Shown here piece by piece: positions 25,355 through 35,302 of a stretch of DNA of 64,000 bases. The notes beneath the pieces were generated by a model. That model ran no database searches, was not told the origin of the DNA, and saw nothing but the letters and a program-made list of their open reading frames with translations. The stretch's first letter is position 1. Each line of letters starts with the position of its first letter. This DNA comes from Thiodiazotropha sp040506775 (GTDB taxonomy: Bacteria; Pseudomonadota; Gammaproteobacteria; Chromatiales; Chromatiaceae), in assembly GCA_040506775.1 (NCBI GenBank), contig JBEVWC010000018.1, positions 1-64,000 of the forward strand, in the 5' to 3' direction. The position numbers and the translations under genes were made by a program.

Positions 25355-25881
25355 GTTTCATTCCTCGTGGCAGGATGCTTGGGGCAATCTGCAATTTTAT
25401 CCCATCGGCGTTGTCTGGACCACCGCTTCAACGGAGGATCGGGCGCTGACCGCATGTGCCGATACGAGAGGCGTGGAAGGGGGTGTGGTGCCCCGTTCTG
25501 TCGCCAAAAACCGGTTGTTGAATGCGATCTTGCCGCAGGTATTGTCCAAACACGCTGACTGTCGCCGATCATGTGGTTTATTTAAGATTTATATTCCACT
25601 CTTCGGGCCTGCTCAGGGCTTGTTGACCTTACAAAGACCTATACACGGACATATACTTTCAAAATCGGAATCGCGCAGAAACGCTGTCACTTTATGGTTT
25701 TTCAGCGATCTGACGGATGAATCTGGACGCATGACTGTGATTGCAATCCATTTCGGTGAATGGGATGTGATGTGTATTAGGCAACAGCAAGTCCAGAACA
25801 AGGCGAGTCGGTTCCGATACACAATTCTATGACCCATCAGGCTGAAGTTGTGTGCCGCCGATCGAGGATGAAAACTGGCGA
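25355..25881. other. Intergenic region without recognisable gene
   Basis: Roughly 530 bases between the divergent aldolase and GGDEF-EAL genes. The open frames here lack homology, ribosome sites and a consistent composition. It presumably holds the two promoters, but I cannot place them with confidence. Confidence 0.5.
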
Positions 25882-28683
25882 ATGACCCACAAGGACCTGA
25901 ACCGTTTAAGCCGGGAATTCAAAGCTATCAGCCGATGCAATCAGGCCGTGATTCACGCACGGGATGAATCTGTGTTGCTGCATCAGGTATGCGAAGTACT
26001 TTGCCAGGTTCTGAATTATCCGATGGCATGGGTTGTGTTTCCGGGGGGCGAGTCGGAAAACCTGTGGACGGTGGCCGCATGCGCGGGTAACCCTGGTATC
26101 CAGGATGTGTGCAACCAATTTCTCGATGTTGAGATGCGTCTGGGTGAGGGGCCTCTGAGACCTTATGCCTCAAATCCCGCGGAGAGGACCACAGAGGCAG
26201 CGGATGGTACGGGTATTGCCGAGTCCTGGCGGTTATTCGAAGAACAACATGAACTTCGCGCAAGCATCCTGTTACCGATCAGGGACCGACAGGAGCAGTT
26301 GATTGGCTGGTTACAGGTGTTCTCCAACGACTACCGGGTCTTCTCTGCTGAAGAACGCCAGTTGATCGAGCAGTTCACTGAGGATCTCTCATTCGGTATT
26401 CAACATCTGAGATTGAATCAGGCGCATCAACAGGCAGAACAGGATTTGCTCTCTAATCTGCGCTTTTTCAGGGATATGGATCGTGTCAATCGAGCGATCC
26501 AGAAGGGGGGCGATCTGCATCAGATGGTCAACGATACCCTGGAGATTCTGCTACAGATTTTCGCATGTGACCGTGCCTATCTGCTGTTCCCTTGTGATCC
26601 GGATGCGGCATCCTGGAAAGCGTCCCTGGAGCGAACTCGTCCTGAATATCCGGGCATGGCGGCACTCGGTGTCGAAGTGGATATGACGCCTGAAGTTGCC
26701 GCTTCATTCCGCATCATTCTGAATGCGGATGAGCCTGTGCAGTTTGGTGCCGACGCGACCTATCCGATTCCTGAAGAGGTAGCGGAGCGCTTCGAGCTCA
26801 AGGCCGTTATGGCCATGGCCTTGTATCCCCGCGTCGGCAAACCCTGGCAGTTTGGTATTCATCAGTGTGCCTCGGATCGCGTCTGGAATGATGTCGAGGT
26901 TCGGCTGTTCAAGGAGGTCGGTGCGCGCCTGACCGATGGTCTGAGCAGTATGTTGACCCTGGATGACTTGCGCGAGAATCGGCGCAAATTGGCGGAATCG
27001 GAGAACCAGTTTCATACCCTGGTTGATAATCTTCCGGATTGTATTGCCCGATTCGACCGGCAGGGGCAGGTGATATTCGTCAACAAGGCCTCGCTGGAGA
27101 CCTTTGATCTGAGTGAACGGGATATGCTTGGACACTCGCTCTCTGGCGGCGGACCGGGCAACGCTCAGGATAACACCCTGCTCGGTGACATGATTCAGCG
27201 AGTCTTCGAGGAAGGGACGATTAACGTGGTGGAAACCACATGGCAGACACGGGCGGGAGTGCGAACTTTCGAAGTGATGCATCTGCCTGAGTGCGATGCG
27301 GAAGGGCGTGTGTTGAGTGTGTTGGGTGTCGGGCATGATGTGACGGACAGTAAGGAACAACAGAAGCAGTTGCTCTACCAGGCCCACTATGATCAGTTGA
27401 CCGGCCTGCCGAACCGCTTTCTTGCTTTGGACCGGCTTGAGCAGAACATCAAAATTGCAGAGCGCGGAGGGTTGCAGACCGCTTTGATCTTCCTGGATTT
27501 GGACGATTTTAAAAAGATCAATGATGGGCTGGGACATGAGGTTGGAGATCGAGTTCTGAAACTATCTGCCGATCGGCTGAAAAAGGCAGTGCGTGATTCA
27601 GATACCGTGGCCCGACTCGGTGGAGATGAGTTCATAGTGCTGGTTCAGGATGTCAAACAACCCGGATCGGTCAGAGCTGTTTCGGACAAGATTCTGCAGG
27701 CTTTCCAGGAGGTCTTTGAAGTGATGGACCGCCGCATCATGGTTACTGCCAGTCTAGGGATTGCGGTATATCCCGTGGATGGAGCGGATGCCTTCTCATT
27801 GTTGCGGAATGCGGATACCGCTATGTACTACTCGAAAGTGATGGGCAGAAATGCCTGCCATTTTTTTACCGAGAGCATGAACCAGAACGTTTCACGTCGG
27901 CTGCTGATGGAGGAACAGCTTCGTCAGGCGTTGGAACGGGATGAGATGTATATGGCCTATCAGCCGATCATGACTCTGGATAACGGTCAGTTGGTGGGTG
28001 TTGAGGCATTACTGCGTTGGGAAAACGACCTGCTCGGACAACTGCCCACCCAGGAGGTTATTGATATCGCGGAACAGACGGGACTGATCATTCCAATCGG
28101 ACATTGGGTCATCAAAACCGTCTTGAAGGATCTGCATGGTTGGAAGCTTTCAGCTGATATGCCGTTTCGCGTCTCATTGAATATATCGCCCAGACAATTC
28201 CGCAATGCCGAATTTCTTCCAATACTCGAGGCCACCCTGTTGAAGGAAGGGGTGTCGGGTCATAACCTGCAACTGGAGATCACCGAAGGACTGCTGCTGG
28301 CCGGTGAAGTGGGTGTTGGGGAGGTCATTGAGCATCTTCATGAAATGGGTATATACCTCGCGATGGATGATTTTGGTACCGGTTACTCCTCTTTGAGTTA
28401 TCTTCGTAAGTATCGCTTTGACACGATCAAGATCGATCGGGAGTTCATCAGCAATTTACTGCTCGATGCCAATGACAGGGTCATGGTTACGGCAATCCTG
28501 CGTATGGCGAGAGGTTTGGGTGTGAAGGTGGTTGCCGAGGGTGTGGAAACCAGGGAGCAACTCGATTTCCTTCGTGAAGAAGTCTGCGACTATGCTCAGG
28601 GCTACCTGTTTGGAGAACCGGTTGAATCACTGGCAATCAAGACTCTGCTCGGCAGGCAGGATGTGATGGCTAATTCGGACTAA
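25882..28683 (+). CDS. Cytoplasmic GAF-GAF-PAS-GGDEF-EAL c-di-GMP protein
   Basis: The protein has 933 residues from the ATG at 25882; a GTG ten codons earlier is possible. There is no membrane segment. A first GAF region (about 15-190; SRCNQAVIHARDESVLLHQV) is followed by a second (about 200-360; MVNDTLEILLQIFACDRAYL) and a PAS domain (about 375-500; LVDNLPDCIARFDRQGQVIF). The GGDEF domain has RLGGDEF near 578 and an RDSD inhibitory site. The EAL domain has EALLRW near 707, ITEG, MDDFGTGYSSLSYL and VVAEGVET. Both catalytic motifs are intact. It appears monocistronic, and its input signal is unknown. Confidence 0.9.
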   Translation: MTHKDLNRLSREFKAISRCNQAVIHARDESVLLHQVCEVLCQVLNYPMAWVVFPGGESENLWTVAACAGNPGIQDVCNQFLDVEMRLGEGPLRPYASNPAERTTEAADGTGIAESWRLFEEQHELRASILLPIRDRQEQLIGWLQVFSNDYRVFSAEERQLIEQFTEDLSFGIQHLRLNQAHQQAEQDLLSNLRFFRDMDRVNRAIQKGGDLHQMVNDTLEILLQIFACDRAYLLFPCDPDAASWKASLERTRPEYPGMAALGVEVDMTPEVAASFRIILNADEPVQFGADATYPIPEEVAERFELKAVMAMALYPRVGKPWQFGIHQCASDRVWNDVEVRLFKEVGARLTDGLSSMLTLDDLRENRRKLAESENQFHTLVDNLPDCIARFDRQGQVIFVNKASLETFDLSERDMLGHSLSGGGPGNAQDNTLLGDMIQRVFEEGTINVVETTWQTRAGVRTFEVMHLPECDAEGRVLSVLGVGHDVTDSKEQQKQLLYQAHYDQLTGLPNRFLALDRLEQNIKIAERGGLQTALIFLDLDDFKKINDGLGHEVGDRVLKLSADRLKKAVRDSDTVARLGGDEFIVLVQDVKQPGSVRAVSDKILQAFQEVFEVMDRRIMVTASLGIAVYPVDGADAFSLLRNADTAMYYSKVMGRNACHFFTESMNQNVSRRLLMEEQLRQALERDEMYMAYQPIMTLDNGQLVGVEALLRWENDLLGQLPTQEVIDIAEQTGLIIPIGHWVIKTVLKDLHGWKLSADMPFRVSLNISPRQFRNAEFLPILEATLLKEGVSGHNLQLEITEGLLLAGEVGVGEVIEHLHEMGIYLAMDDFGTGYSSLSYLRKYRFDTIKIDREFISNLLLDANDRVMVTAILRMARGLGVKVVAEGVETREQLDFLREEVCDYAQGYLFGEPVESLAIKTLLGRQDVMANSD

Positions 28684-29150
28684 GAATCATTAACATACGA
28701 CTTGCTGGGTAGCGAATCGCTGATCTGCTCAATTCGTCCGATACTGGCCCTCGGGTATTGCGGCCTATAGGAAAATGATTCCTAAAAGCCCGTGATTGTG
28801 CAGCTTTCTATTGCTCTGACAGGGTTAAGATTCACCAGTATCTGACGCTAACTATCAAGCTGCATATGTCGTGCCGCTTTTGTCACGCACGATCAGGAAG
28901 CAATGATTATCACCACCGAGAGTGGCCAGGATTGGTGTATATTAATGGGATAATCCTGGTGAGTGACAAACTGTGGCGATGAGGCGGTGTCGGGTAGTAC
29001 TGATATTTGAAAATATGCATCGTGGTATTTTGCTGGAAGAACTATCACAGTTTTTTTGACACATGGCTTCAGTGTCGTCTGATGTAAAAATACGGATCGC
29101 TCTCAGTATCAGGTAGCTGAATACTCGGGGTCTGACTTAGGATGTTATAG
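28684..29150. other. Intergenic region, possible promoter only
   Basis: About 470 bases with no credible gene. A TTGACA at 29056-29061, followed after 18 bases by TGATGT, could be a weak sigma-70 promoter for the gene at 29151. Nothing else stood out. Confidence 0.4.
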
Positions 29151-30308
29151 ATGATCAAGTGGAAATCGATTGAAGACATCATGGACTGTGCAAGCTTTGC
29201 GCTTGCGTGGGAGGCGCATTACGCGAAAGTAAATAATCTTTACGCCATGTATCACTCTCCTGAATGGCTCTCTTGTTACGACGATGATACGCATCACAGG
29301 ATCCGTGTCGCAGCTTGCTATGATACTGAGCAAATGGCTGACAAACCCACCTACGCGGCGTTTCGTGAACGCGCGGTTTCTTTGTCCTTTGGGCTCTCCG
29401 CAAGCAAAAAGCTGTCTCTTTCCATTCGGGCGCTCGAATTGCTCGGGAGCGATCTGCTGGGCGATGATGACGTAGGTCGCATCAACGAGATCGTAGACAA
29501 TGTCTGGAAAGAATTTCCGGATGTTGAAGCGATATATCTCAAGTCGGTACTGACCGATTCCATGCTTTGGCGATATTTTGAGACGCACGATTGGAAACTG
29601 GGTGAGGCGCCTGTCTATCTGCCGGATTCGATACGTTCATTTCACTACATCGAACTGCCAAAAACCCATGACGAGTATCTCAGCGGTTTCCGTTCGAAAC
29701 AGCGCTATACATTGAAGAAAAAAGTCCGCAAGCTTCTCGAGGCCTTCCCTGGAAGAGTGGATATCTTCGAACTGTCCGACGCCAACGAACTCCCCCGGCT
29801 TACCGAGAATGCGACTCGGGTCATCAATAACTCGTGGAAGGCTCAGAATCTCAAGCAACCCTTGCCGAGCAGCATCCGCGATATGAACTATCTGAGCAAT
29901 ATCGCAAAAAAGGGACTACTCAAAGCGCATGTGTTGACCATCGATGGTGAACCCTGCGCCTTCATCATCGGTTATCTCTACAAAGGCATCTACCACTACG
30001 CCGATCTCGCCTACGATCTGAGGTTCGGCGACTATTCCCCAGGGATCGTTCTACTCTACCGGGTTATCGAATCCATGATCGAGCAGGAAAAGGCCTCCTT
30101 TGTCAATTTTGGTATCACGGATGCCCAGTACAAACAGGTGTTCGGAAACCGGCATCTGCAGGATGCAGGTATTATGGTGCTGCGTCCCACATTGACCAAC
30201 AAATTCAAAATTGGTCTGCACCGGATGTTTCGTGATGCGAAGGCCCATCTCAAACAACGCAGGGACAATGCCCGGGAATTCAAGCGTGCTGTTGTGCTCG
30301 ATGCCTGA
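29151..30308 (+). CDS. GNAT-family acetyltransferase (BioF2/CelD-like)
   Basis: The 385-residue protein has the double-GNAT layout of the Acetyltransf_6 group. The clearest block is FRSKQRYTLKKKVRKLLEAF near residue 185, then GLLKAHVLTIDGEPCAFIIG near 252, YHYADLAYDLRFGDYSPGIV near 281 and FVNFGITDAQYKQVFGN near 318. Relatives act in cell-envelope polysaccharide or peptidoglycan precursor modification. AGGA lies 9 bases before the ATG. It stands alone, so its substrate cannot be inferred. Confidence 0.78.
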   Translation: MIKWKSIEDIMDCASFALAWEAHYAKVNNLYAMYHSPEWLSCYDDDTHHRIRVAACYDTEQMADKPTYAAFRERAVSLSFGLSASKKLSLSIRALELLGSDLLGDDDVGRINEIVDNVWKEFPDVEAIYLKSVLTDSMLWRYFETHDWKLGEAPVYLPDSIRSFHYIELPKTHDEYLSGFRSKQRYTLKKKVRKLLEAFPGRVDIFELSDANELPRLTENATRVINNSWKAQNLKQPLPSSIRDMNYLSNIAKKGLLKAHVLTIDGEPCAFIIGYLYKGIYHYADLAYDLRFGDYSPGIVLLYRVIESMIEQEKASFVNFGITDAQYKQVFGNRHLQDAGIMVLRPTLTNKFKIGLHRMFRDAKAHLKQRRDNAREFKRAVVLDA

Positions 30309-30462
30309 TGTTGGTCTGATCGTACAGGACTTCCGAGCGGATCTTTTTTCATGGAGCCACACCGATCTGAGATGACGGCTCCAGCGGCCTCCTGATAAAG
30401 TCATAGTGTGCTGGATCTCGGCAGGCACCGTAGCATGGGGTGTTTCCCCGGCCTGCACTGTC

Positions 30463-32748
30463 TCAGCTCTGTTTCGTTTCATACGACTCCCTCACCATGC
30501 AGGCGGCCCGATGCATGTTCTGCAGTGCGGGTATCACCTCCTGCCACTGACGAGTCTTGAGCCCGCAATCGGGGTTGACCCATAATCTGTCTGGCGGAAT
30601 CTTTGCCGCGGCATCCCTGATCCGTGCGCGCAGCATGCTGACTTCGGGAATGTTCGGACTGTGGATGTCGTAGATCCCGGGGCCGATTGCATTGCGGTAG
30701 ATTTGTGCTTCAGGTGACTGCAGAAATCCTCCCTCTTCCCCCCGGGCATTCTCCAGGGTGATTACGTCCACATCCATGGCTGCAAGTGCATCGAAGATGT
30801 CTTCGAACCGGGAATAGCACATGTGGGTGTGGATCTGGGTCTCATCCGCGACTCCATTGGCGGTCAGGCGAAAGGCCTGAAGCGCCCATTCGAGATATTC
30901 GGCCCAGGCCTCTTGACGCAGGGGTAACCCCTCGCGAAACGCTGCTTCATCAATTTGAATGATTCGGGTGCCACTGGCTTCCAGGTCCAGCACCTCTTCG
31001 CGCAGTGCCAGGGCCAGTTGCTTGACGGTCGTCGCCAATGGCTGGTCATCACGCACGAAGGACCAGTTCAACAGGGTTACCGGGCCGGTCAACATGCCTT
31101 TCACCGGTTTCGAGGTCAGGGATTGCGCAAATGCAGTCCATTCCCGGGTGATGGGCCCGGGACGTTCGATATCCCCATACAGAATCGGCGGCTTCACGCA
31201 GCGCGAGCCATAGGACTGCACCCAGGCGTGGCGGGTGATGGCATAACCGGTCAGGTGTTCGGCGAAGTACTCCACCATGTCGGTGCGTTCCGCCTCCCCG
31301 TGTACCAGTACATCCAGGCCGATCGATTCCTGCTGCCTGATAGTGTGGGCGATCTCCTGGCGCAGCCTCTCCTGATATTCTGCGGGGGACAGGGTGCCCG
31401 CCCGGAGCCGTTGCCTGAGTAGTCGGACCTCTCCGGTTTGAGGGAAGGAACCGATGGTGGTGGTGGGTAACAATGGGAGACCCAGGCGCCGGGATTGGAG
31501 TTGTGAGCGATCCGCATAACAGGACTGGCGCTGCCCCATCTCCGGGGTGATGCCCGCGACGCGTGCTTGAACCCGGGAGTTGTGAATGCGGGGTGATGCC
31601 TTGCGTGAACGAATCGACCGGGCATTGTCCTCGAGTGACGCCATCACAGTGTGACGTCCCTGGTTGAGCGCGGTGGCAATGATATTCAATTCAGCAAGTT
31701 TCTGAACCGCAAAGCTGAGCCATTGCCTGACCTCAGGCTCGAGTGTTGTCTCCGGTTCCAGGTCCACAGGCAGATGCAGCAACGAGCAGGAGGGGGCCAG
31801 CCAAAGCCGCTCTCCCAGCCGTTCATGTACAGGCTCCAGCCAGTCCAGAATAGCCGTCAGGTCGCTTTTCCAGACGCTGCGACCATTCACCACGCCCAGG
31901 GATAGGGTCTTGTGCGCCGGTAACCAGTCGATCAGCGGGGTCAACTCCTGCCGGCCGTTGCTCAGGTCCACATGCAGACCTGCGACCGGCAGTTCACAGG
32001 CCAGTTGCAGATTGTCTCCCAGGGGCCCGAAATAGGTCGTCAGCATGAGTTTCAGGTCGTGCCTCTGGAAACGGTGATAGCTCCTGCGCAGGGCGTGTCG
32101 CCAGGCCGAACTCAGGTCGCTGACCAGCACCGGTTCGTCAATCTGCAGCCACTCGATTCCGGCTTCGCTCAGGGCGGTCAACAGGGTGTCATAGGCGTCC
32201 AGCAAGCGGTCCAGCAGACTCAGCGGATCGCAGCCATCCACGCTTTTACCCAGCTTAAGGTAACTCACCGGGCCCAGGATGACCGGCTTGATGCGCCTTC
32301 CGTCCGTCTCGCCGATCTGCCTCAGGAGTGGGGACGGATCGCACTGGAAGCGGCTGTCGGCACGCCATTCGGGCACGATGTAGTGATAGTTGGTATCGAA
32401 CCATTTGGTCATCGCCGCAGGTGTGCTGCGACAACCCTCGTCCTGGCTGCGTCCCCGCGCCATGTGGAAGTAGCGATCCAGTGGGTTGGCGTCAGGCAGA
32501 TCGCGGAACCGGGGTGGACAGTGGCCAAGCAGGATGCTGGTGTCCAGGACGTGATCGTAGAGCGAGAAATCCCCGACCGGTCGCCAGTCCAGATTGGATT
32601 GTAGTGCCAGATTGCGGGTACGGATCCGTTGCGCGGTCTGCTGCAGTGTATCCGCCGTGCTCTCGCCCCGCCAGAAGGCCTCCAGCGCGAATTTGAGCTG
32701 CCGGCGATCGCCGATTCTCGGAAAACCCAGATTGTGTGTCGTTGCCAT
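30463..32748 (-). CDS. metE: Cobalamin-independent methionine synthase
   Basis: The protein has 761 residues from the ATG at 32746-32748 (CAGGGA just upstream), the normal MetE length. It transfers a methyl group from methyl-tetrahydropteroyl-triglutamate to homocysteine in the cytoplasm. The N-terminal MATTHNLGFPRIGDRRQLKF and the C-terminal catalytic barrel are present (LLPTTTIGSFPQT, IQIDEAAFREGLPLR). The zinc site is visible as HMCYSRF, the Glu in VITLENARGEEGGF and the Cys in VNPDCGLKTR. It is divergent from metR, its usual activator. No riboswitch fits in the 98-base gap. Confidence 0.95.
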   Translation of the reverse strand: MATTHNLGFPRIGDRRQLKFALEAFWRGESTADTLQQTAQRIRTRNLALQSNLDWRPVGDFSLYDHVLDTSILLGHCPPRFRDLPDANPLDRYFHMARGRSQDEGCRSTPAAMTKWFDTNYHYIVPEWRADSRFQCDPSPLLRQIGETDGRRIKPVILGPVSYLKLGKSVDGCDPLSLLDRLLDAYDTLLTALSEAGIEWLQIDEPVLVSDLSSAWRHALRRSYHRFQRHDLKLMLTTYFGPLGDNLQLACELPVAGLHVDLSNGRQELTPLIDWLPAHKTLSLGVVNGRSVWKSDLTAILDWLEPVHERLGERLWLAPSCSLLHLPVDLEPETTLEPEVRQWLSFAVQKLAELNIIATALNQGRHTVMASLEDNARSIRSRKASPRIHNSRVQARVAGITPEMGQRQSCYADRSQLQSRRLGLPLLPTTTIGSFPQTGEVRLLRQRLRAGTLSPAEYQERLRQEIAHTIRQQESIGLDVLVHGEAERTDMVEYFAEHLTGYAITRHAWVQSYGSRCVKPPILYGDIERPGPITREWTAFAQSLTSKPVKGMLTGPVTLLNWSFVRDDQPLATTVKQLALALREEVLDLEASGTRIIQIDEAAFREGLPLRQEAWAEYLEWALQAFRLTANGVADETQIHTHMCYSRFEDIFDALAAMDVDVITLENARGEEGGFLQSPEAQIYRNAIGPGIYDIHSPNIPEVSMLRARIRDAAAKIPPDRLWVNPDCGLKTRQWQEVIPALQNMHRAACMVRESYETKQS

Positions 32749-32808
32749 GGTCCCTGCCTCAGATGTGTGGAAAGGCGGGATTCTAGGCAAACTAAAGATG
32801 AGGATATA

Positions 32809-32831
32809 ATGATTTATTATTCATTAATCAT
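32809..32831. promoter_or_regulatory. Palindrome between metE and metR (possible MetR site)
   Basis: A 23-base AT-rich imperfect palindrome has outer arms ATGATT (32809-32814) and AATCAT (32826-32831). Inside it, TGATTTATTATTCA resembles the MetR half-sites TGAA/TTCA with altered spacing. Its place in the divergent promoter region is where MetR binds in other bacteria. Confidence 0.45.
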
Positions 32832-32846
32832 GAGAAAAGATCATAG

Positions 32847-33758
32847 ATGATAGAGCCCACTCACCTGCGAATCATTGCCGCGCTGCAGCAGCATGGCACT
32901 CTGACCGCAGCGGCCGATGCCCTGTGTCTGAGCCAGTCGGCCCTGTCCCATCAGATCCGCTATCTGGAGAAGAAACTGGGGTTGGCGATCTGGCGCAAGG
33001 AGGGGCGGCGCCTGCGCCTCACCCGTGCCGGTCACCTGTTGCATCAGACCGCGGATAAAATTCTCCCCATACTCGACCAGAGTGAGCGCACACTCAAGGC
33101 CTATGCCGACGGAAAGCAAGGGGTATTGCGCATCGGGGTGGAGTGTTACCCTTGCTACGAATGGCTCACGGGTGTGGTCGCCGACTATCTGGGCAGTGAC
33201 CCGGATGTGGAGGTGGATATCTTTCAGCGCTTCAGCTTCAGTGGCATTCAGGGGTTGCGCGATTTCGCCATCGATCTGCTGGTGACGCCCGATCCCGTCG
33301 AGGAGCCCGGCCTGGATTATCAGCCCCTGTTCGGATACGAACTGGAATTGCTGGTCGCGCGGTCCCATCCGCTGGCGGAGCGTGCCTGGGTGACGCCCCG
33401 TCAGCTGGCCGGAGAGACCCTGATCACCTTCCCGGTCGAGGCCCGGCGGCTCGATATCCTCAGTGGTTTCATGGATCCCGCAGGGGTTCGTCCGCGAGCC
33501 CACAGACAGATCGAATCCGTGGATATCATGTTGCAGCTGGCCGAACTGCGAAGGGGTGTTGCTGCACTGCCGGGCTGGTTGTCCCGCAGGGCCTGTGAAA
33601 GGCTGGCGTTGAAATCCCTGCGCCTGGGCCGGCAAGGCATGCGCCGCACGCTCTATGCGGGCTATCGGGACGAAGAGGCATCCAGCGGCTACCTGCAGGC
33701 ATTTCTGCAATTGGCCCGCGAGCGGAGCGACGGGGTGGGTAACAGCAGAATTTCGTAG
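32847..33758 (+). CDS. metR: LysR-family regulator of methionine synthesis
   Basis: The 303-residue protein has an N-terminal winged helix (LRIIAALQQHGTLTAAADAL, SQSALSHQIRYLEKKLGL). The effector domain carries MetR features (VLRIGVECYPCYEWLTGVVA; FAIDLLVTPDPVEEPGL). MetR uses homocysteine as co-activator for metE and related genes. Its divergent position next to metE matches the arrangement in Escherichia coli. The ribosome site is weak. Confidence 0.9.
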   Translation: MIEPTHLRIIAALQQHGTLTAAADALCLSQSALSHQIRYLEKKLGLAIWRKEGRRLRLTRAGHLLHQTADKILPILDQSERTLKAYADGKQGVLRIGVECYPCYEWLTGVVADYLGSDPDVEVDIFQRFSFSGIQGLRDFAIDLLVTPDPVEEPGLDYQPLFGYELELLVARSHPLAERAWVTPRQLAGETLITFPVEARRLDILSGFMDPAGVRPRAHRQIESVDIMLQLAELRRGVAALPGWLSRRACERLALKSLRLGRQGMRRTLYAGYRDEEASSGYLQAFLQLARERSDGVGNSRIS

Positions 33759-33812
33759 CACCGTGGGTATCATCTCAACAGGCCCGGGTGTGGTTGATCG
33801 GAGGGAGCGGCG

Positions 33813-35189
33813 ATGGCAATCAGTGTTTTCGATCTCTTTAAAATCGGCATCGGCCCTTCCAGTTCCCACACGGTGGGGCCGATGCTCGCGGCCAGGCGCT
33901 TTACCCTGCAACTGGCAGAGGCAGGTGTGCTCTCTTCGGTATCTCGTATCAAGGTGGAACTGTTTGGCTCATTGGGTGCGACAGGCAAAGGGCACGGTAC
34001 CGACAAGGCCGTGATTCTGGGCTTGCAGGGTGAGGTGCCGGATCAGGTGGAGGTCGAGGCGATTCCGCTGCGGGTCGATGAGGTTCGGGTACAGCGTCGC
34101 TTGAGGCTGCACGGCGGGCAGGAGTTGGCCTTCGATATGGAGACCGGCCTGGTGTTTCACCGCCGCCGACAACTCGGGGTCCATCCCAATGGAATGTTGT
34201 TCCAGGCCTGGAATGGCGATGCTCAGTTGCTGCTGCAACAGCGTTTCTACTCTGTTGGCGGGGGCTTCGTGGTGCAGGCGGATGAACAGGGTCAGCCGCA
34301 GATCGTCGAGGATGCAACGCCCCTGAAATATCCCTTCAAAAGCGGTCAAGGGCTGCTGGATCTGTGTGAGGCCGAAGGGCTTTCGATCAGCCAGCTGATG
34401 CTGGAGAACGAAAAGGCCTGGCGGGGTGAGACGGAAATCTACCAGGGACTGCTGGACATCTGGCGGGTGATGCAGGGTTGCGTCGAACACGGTTGCGTCA
34501 CTGAGGGATTGCTGCCCGGCGGGTTGAAGGTCAAGCGCAGGGCTCCCCGGCTGTTCCGACAGTTAAGCAATGATGGGGAACTCCATTCCGTGCCACTGGG
34601 TACCATGGATTGGGTCAATCTCTTCGCCCTGGCGGTAAACGAGGAGAATGCGGCCGGCGGGCGTGTGGTCACCGCGCCCACCAACGGGGCCGCCGGTATC
34701 ATTCCCGCGGTTTTGCACTATTACTGGCGCTTCTCCCCGGGCGCCAGCGAAGACGGTGTGGTGCGGTTTCTGCTCTGCGCCGCGGCGATCGGAATCCTCT
34801 ACAAGGAAAACGCCTCCATATCCGGCGCCGAGGTCGGCTGTCAGGGGGAGGTGGGGGCAGCCTGTTCCATGGCTGCGGGCGCCCTGGTGGAGGTGCTTGG
34901 TGGAACACCCCGCCAGGTCGAGAATGCCGCAGAAATTGGAATGGAACACAATCTGGGGCTCACCTGCGATCCGGTGGGGGGACTGGTTCAGGTGCCCTGC
35001 ATCGAACGGAATGCCATGGGAGCGGTCAAGGCAATCAATGCGGCGCGCATGGCGCTGCGGGGTGACGGGTCGCATTTCGTCTCCCTGGACAAGGTCATCA
35101 AGACCATGCGCGAGACCGGTGCGGACATGCAGACCAAGTACAAGGAAACCTCCCGTGGAGGATTGGCGGTCAATCTGGTCGAGTGTTGA
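33813..35189 (+). CDS. sdaA: L-serine ammonia-lyase (iron-sulfur, single chain)
   Basis: The 458-residue enzyme converts L-serine to pyruvate and ammonia using a [4Fe-4S] cluster. The N-terminal beta domain has FKIGIGPSSSHTVGPM. The catalytic alpha domain has APTNGAAGIIPAV, the cluster cysteines in GCQGEVGAAC, TCDPVGGLVQVPCIERN, and a C-terminal Cys tail. GGAGGG lies 7 bases before the ATG. It follows metR by 54 bases on the same strand. Confidence 0.93.
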   Translation: MAISVFDLFKIGIGPSSSHTVGPMLAARRFTLQLAEAGVLSSVSRIKVELFGSLGATGKGHGTDKAVILGLQGEVPDQVEVEAIPLRVDEVRVQRRLRLHGGQELAFDMETGLVFHRRRQLGVHPNGMLFQAWNGDAQLLLQQRFYSVGGGFVVQADEQGQPQIVEDATPLKYPFKSGQGLLDLCEAEGLSISQLMLENEKAWRGETEIYQGLLDIWRVMQGCVEHGCVTEGLLPGGLKVKRRAPRLFRQLSNDGELHSVPLGTMDWVNLFALAVNEENAAGGRVVTAPTNGAAGIIPAVLHYYWRFSPGASEDGVVRFLLCAAAIGILYKENASISGAEVGCQGEVGAACSMAAGALVEVLGGTPRQVENAAEIGMEHNLGLTCDPVGGLVQVPCIERNAMGAVKAINAARMALRGDGSHFVSLDKVIKTMRETGADMQTKYKETSRGGLAVNLVEC

Positions 35190-35302
35190 GGAGGTGTTGT
35201 AGTCCGGGGTTTTGGAAATCCATGGCAATCGTGGATAATCAGGGATCGATTTGGAGAGGCCCGCAATTGCAATGATGAGGGGCCTGGGTGAAGGGAAACG
35301 AG

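Noticed and set aside
25300..25572. 90-codon minus-strand open frame upstream of the aldolase
   Set aside because: It runs into the aldolase gene in another frame and has a low-complexity composition without homology.
30309..30462. Terminator or riboswitch beyond metE
   Set aside because: A GGAGCC/GGCTCC pair (30352-30381) has an 18-base loop and no T-run; nothing resembles a known riboswitch.
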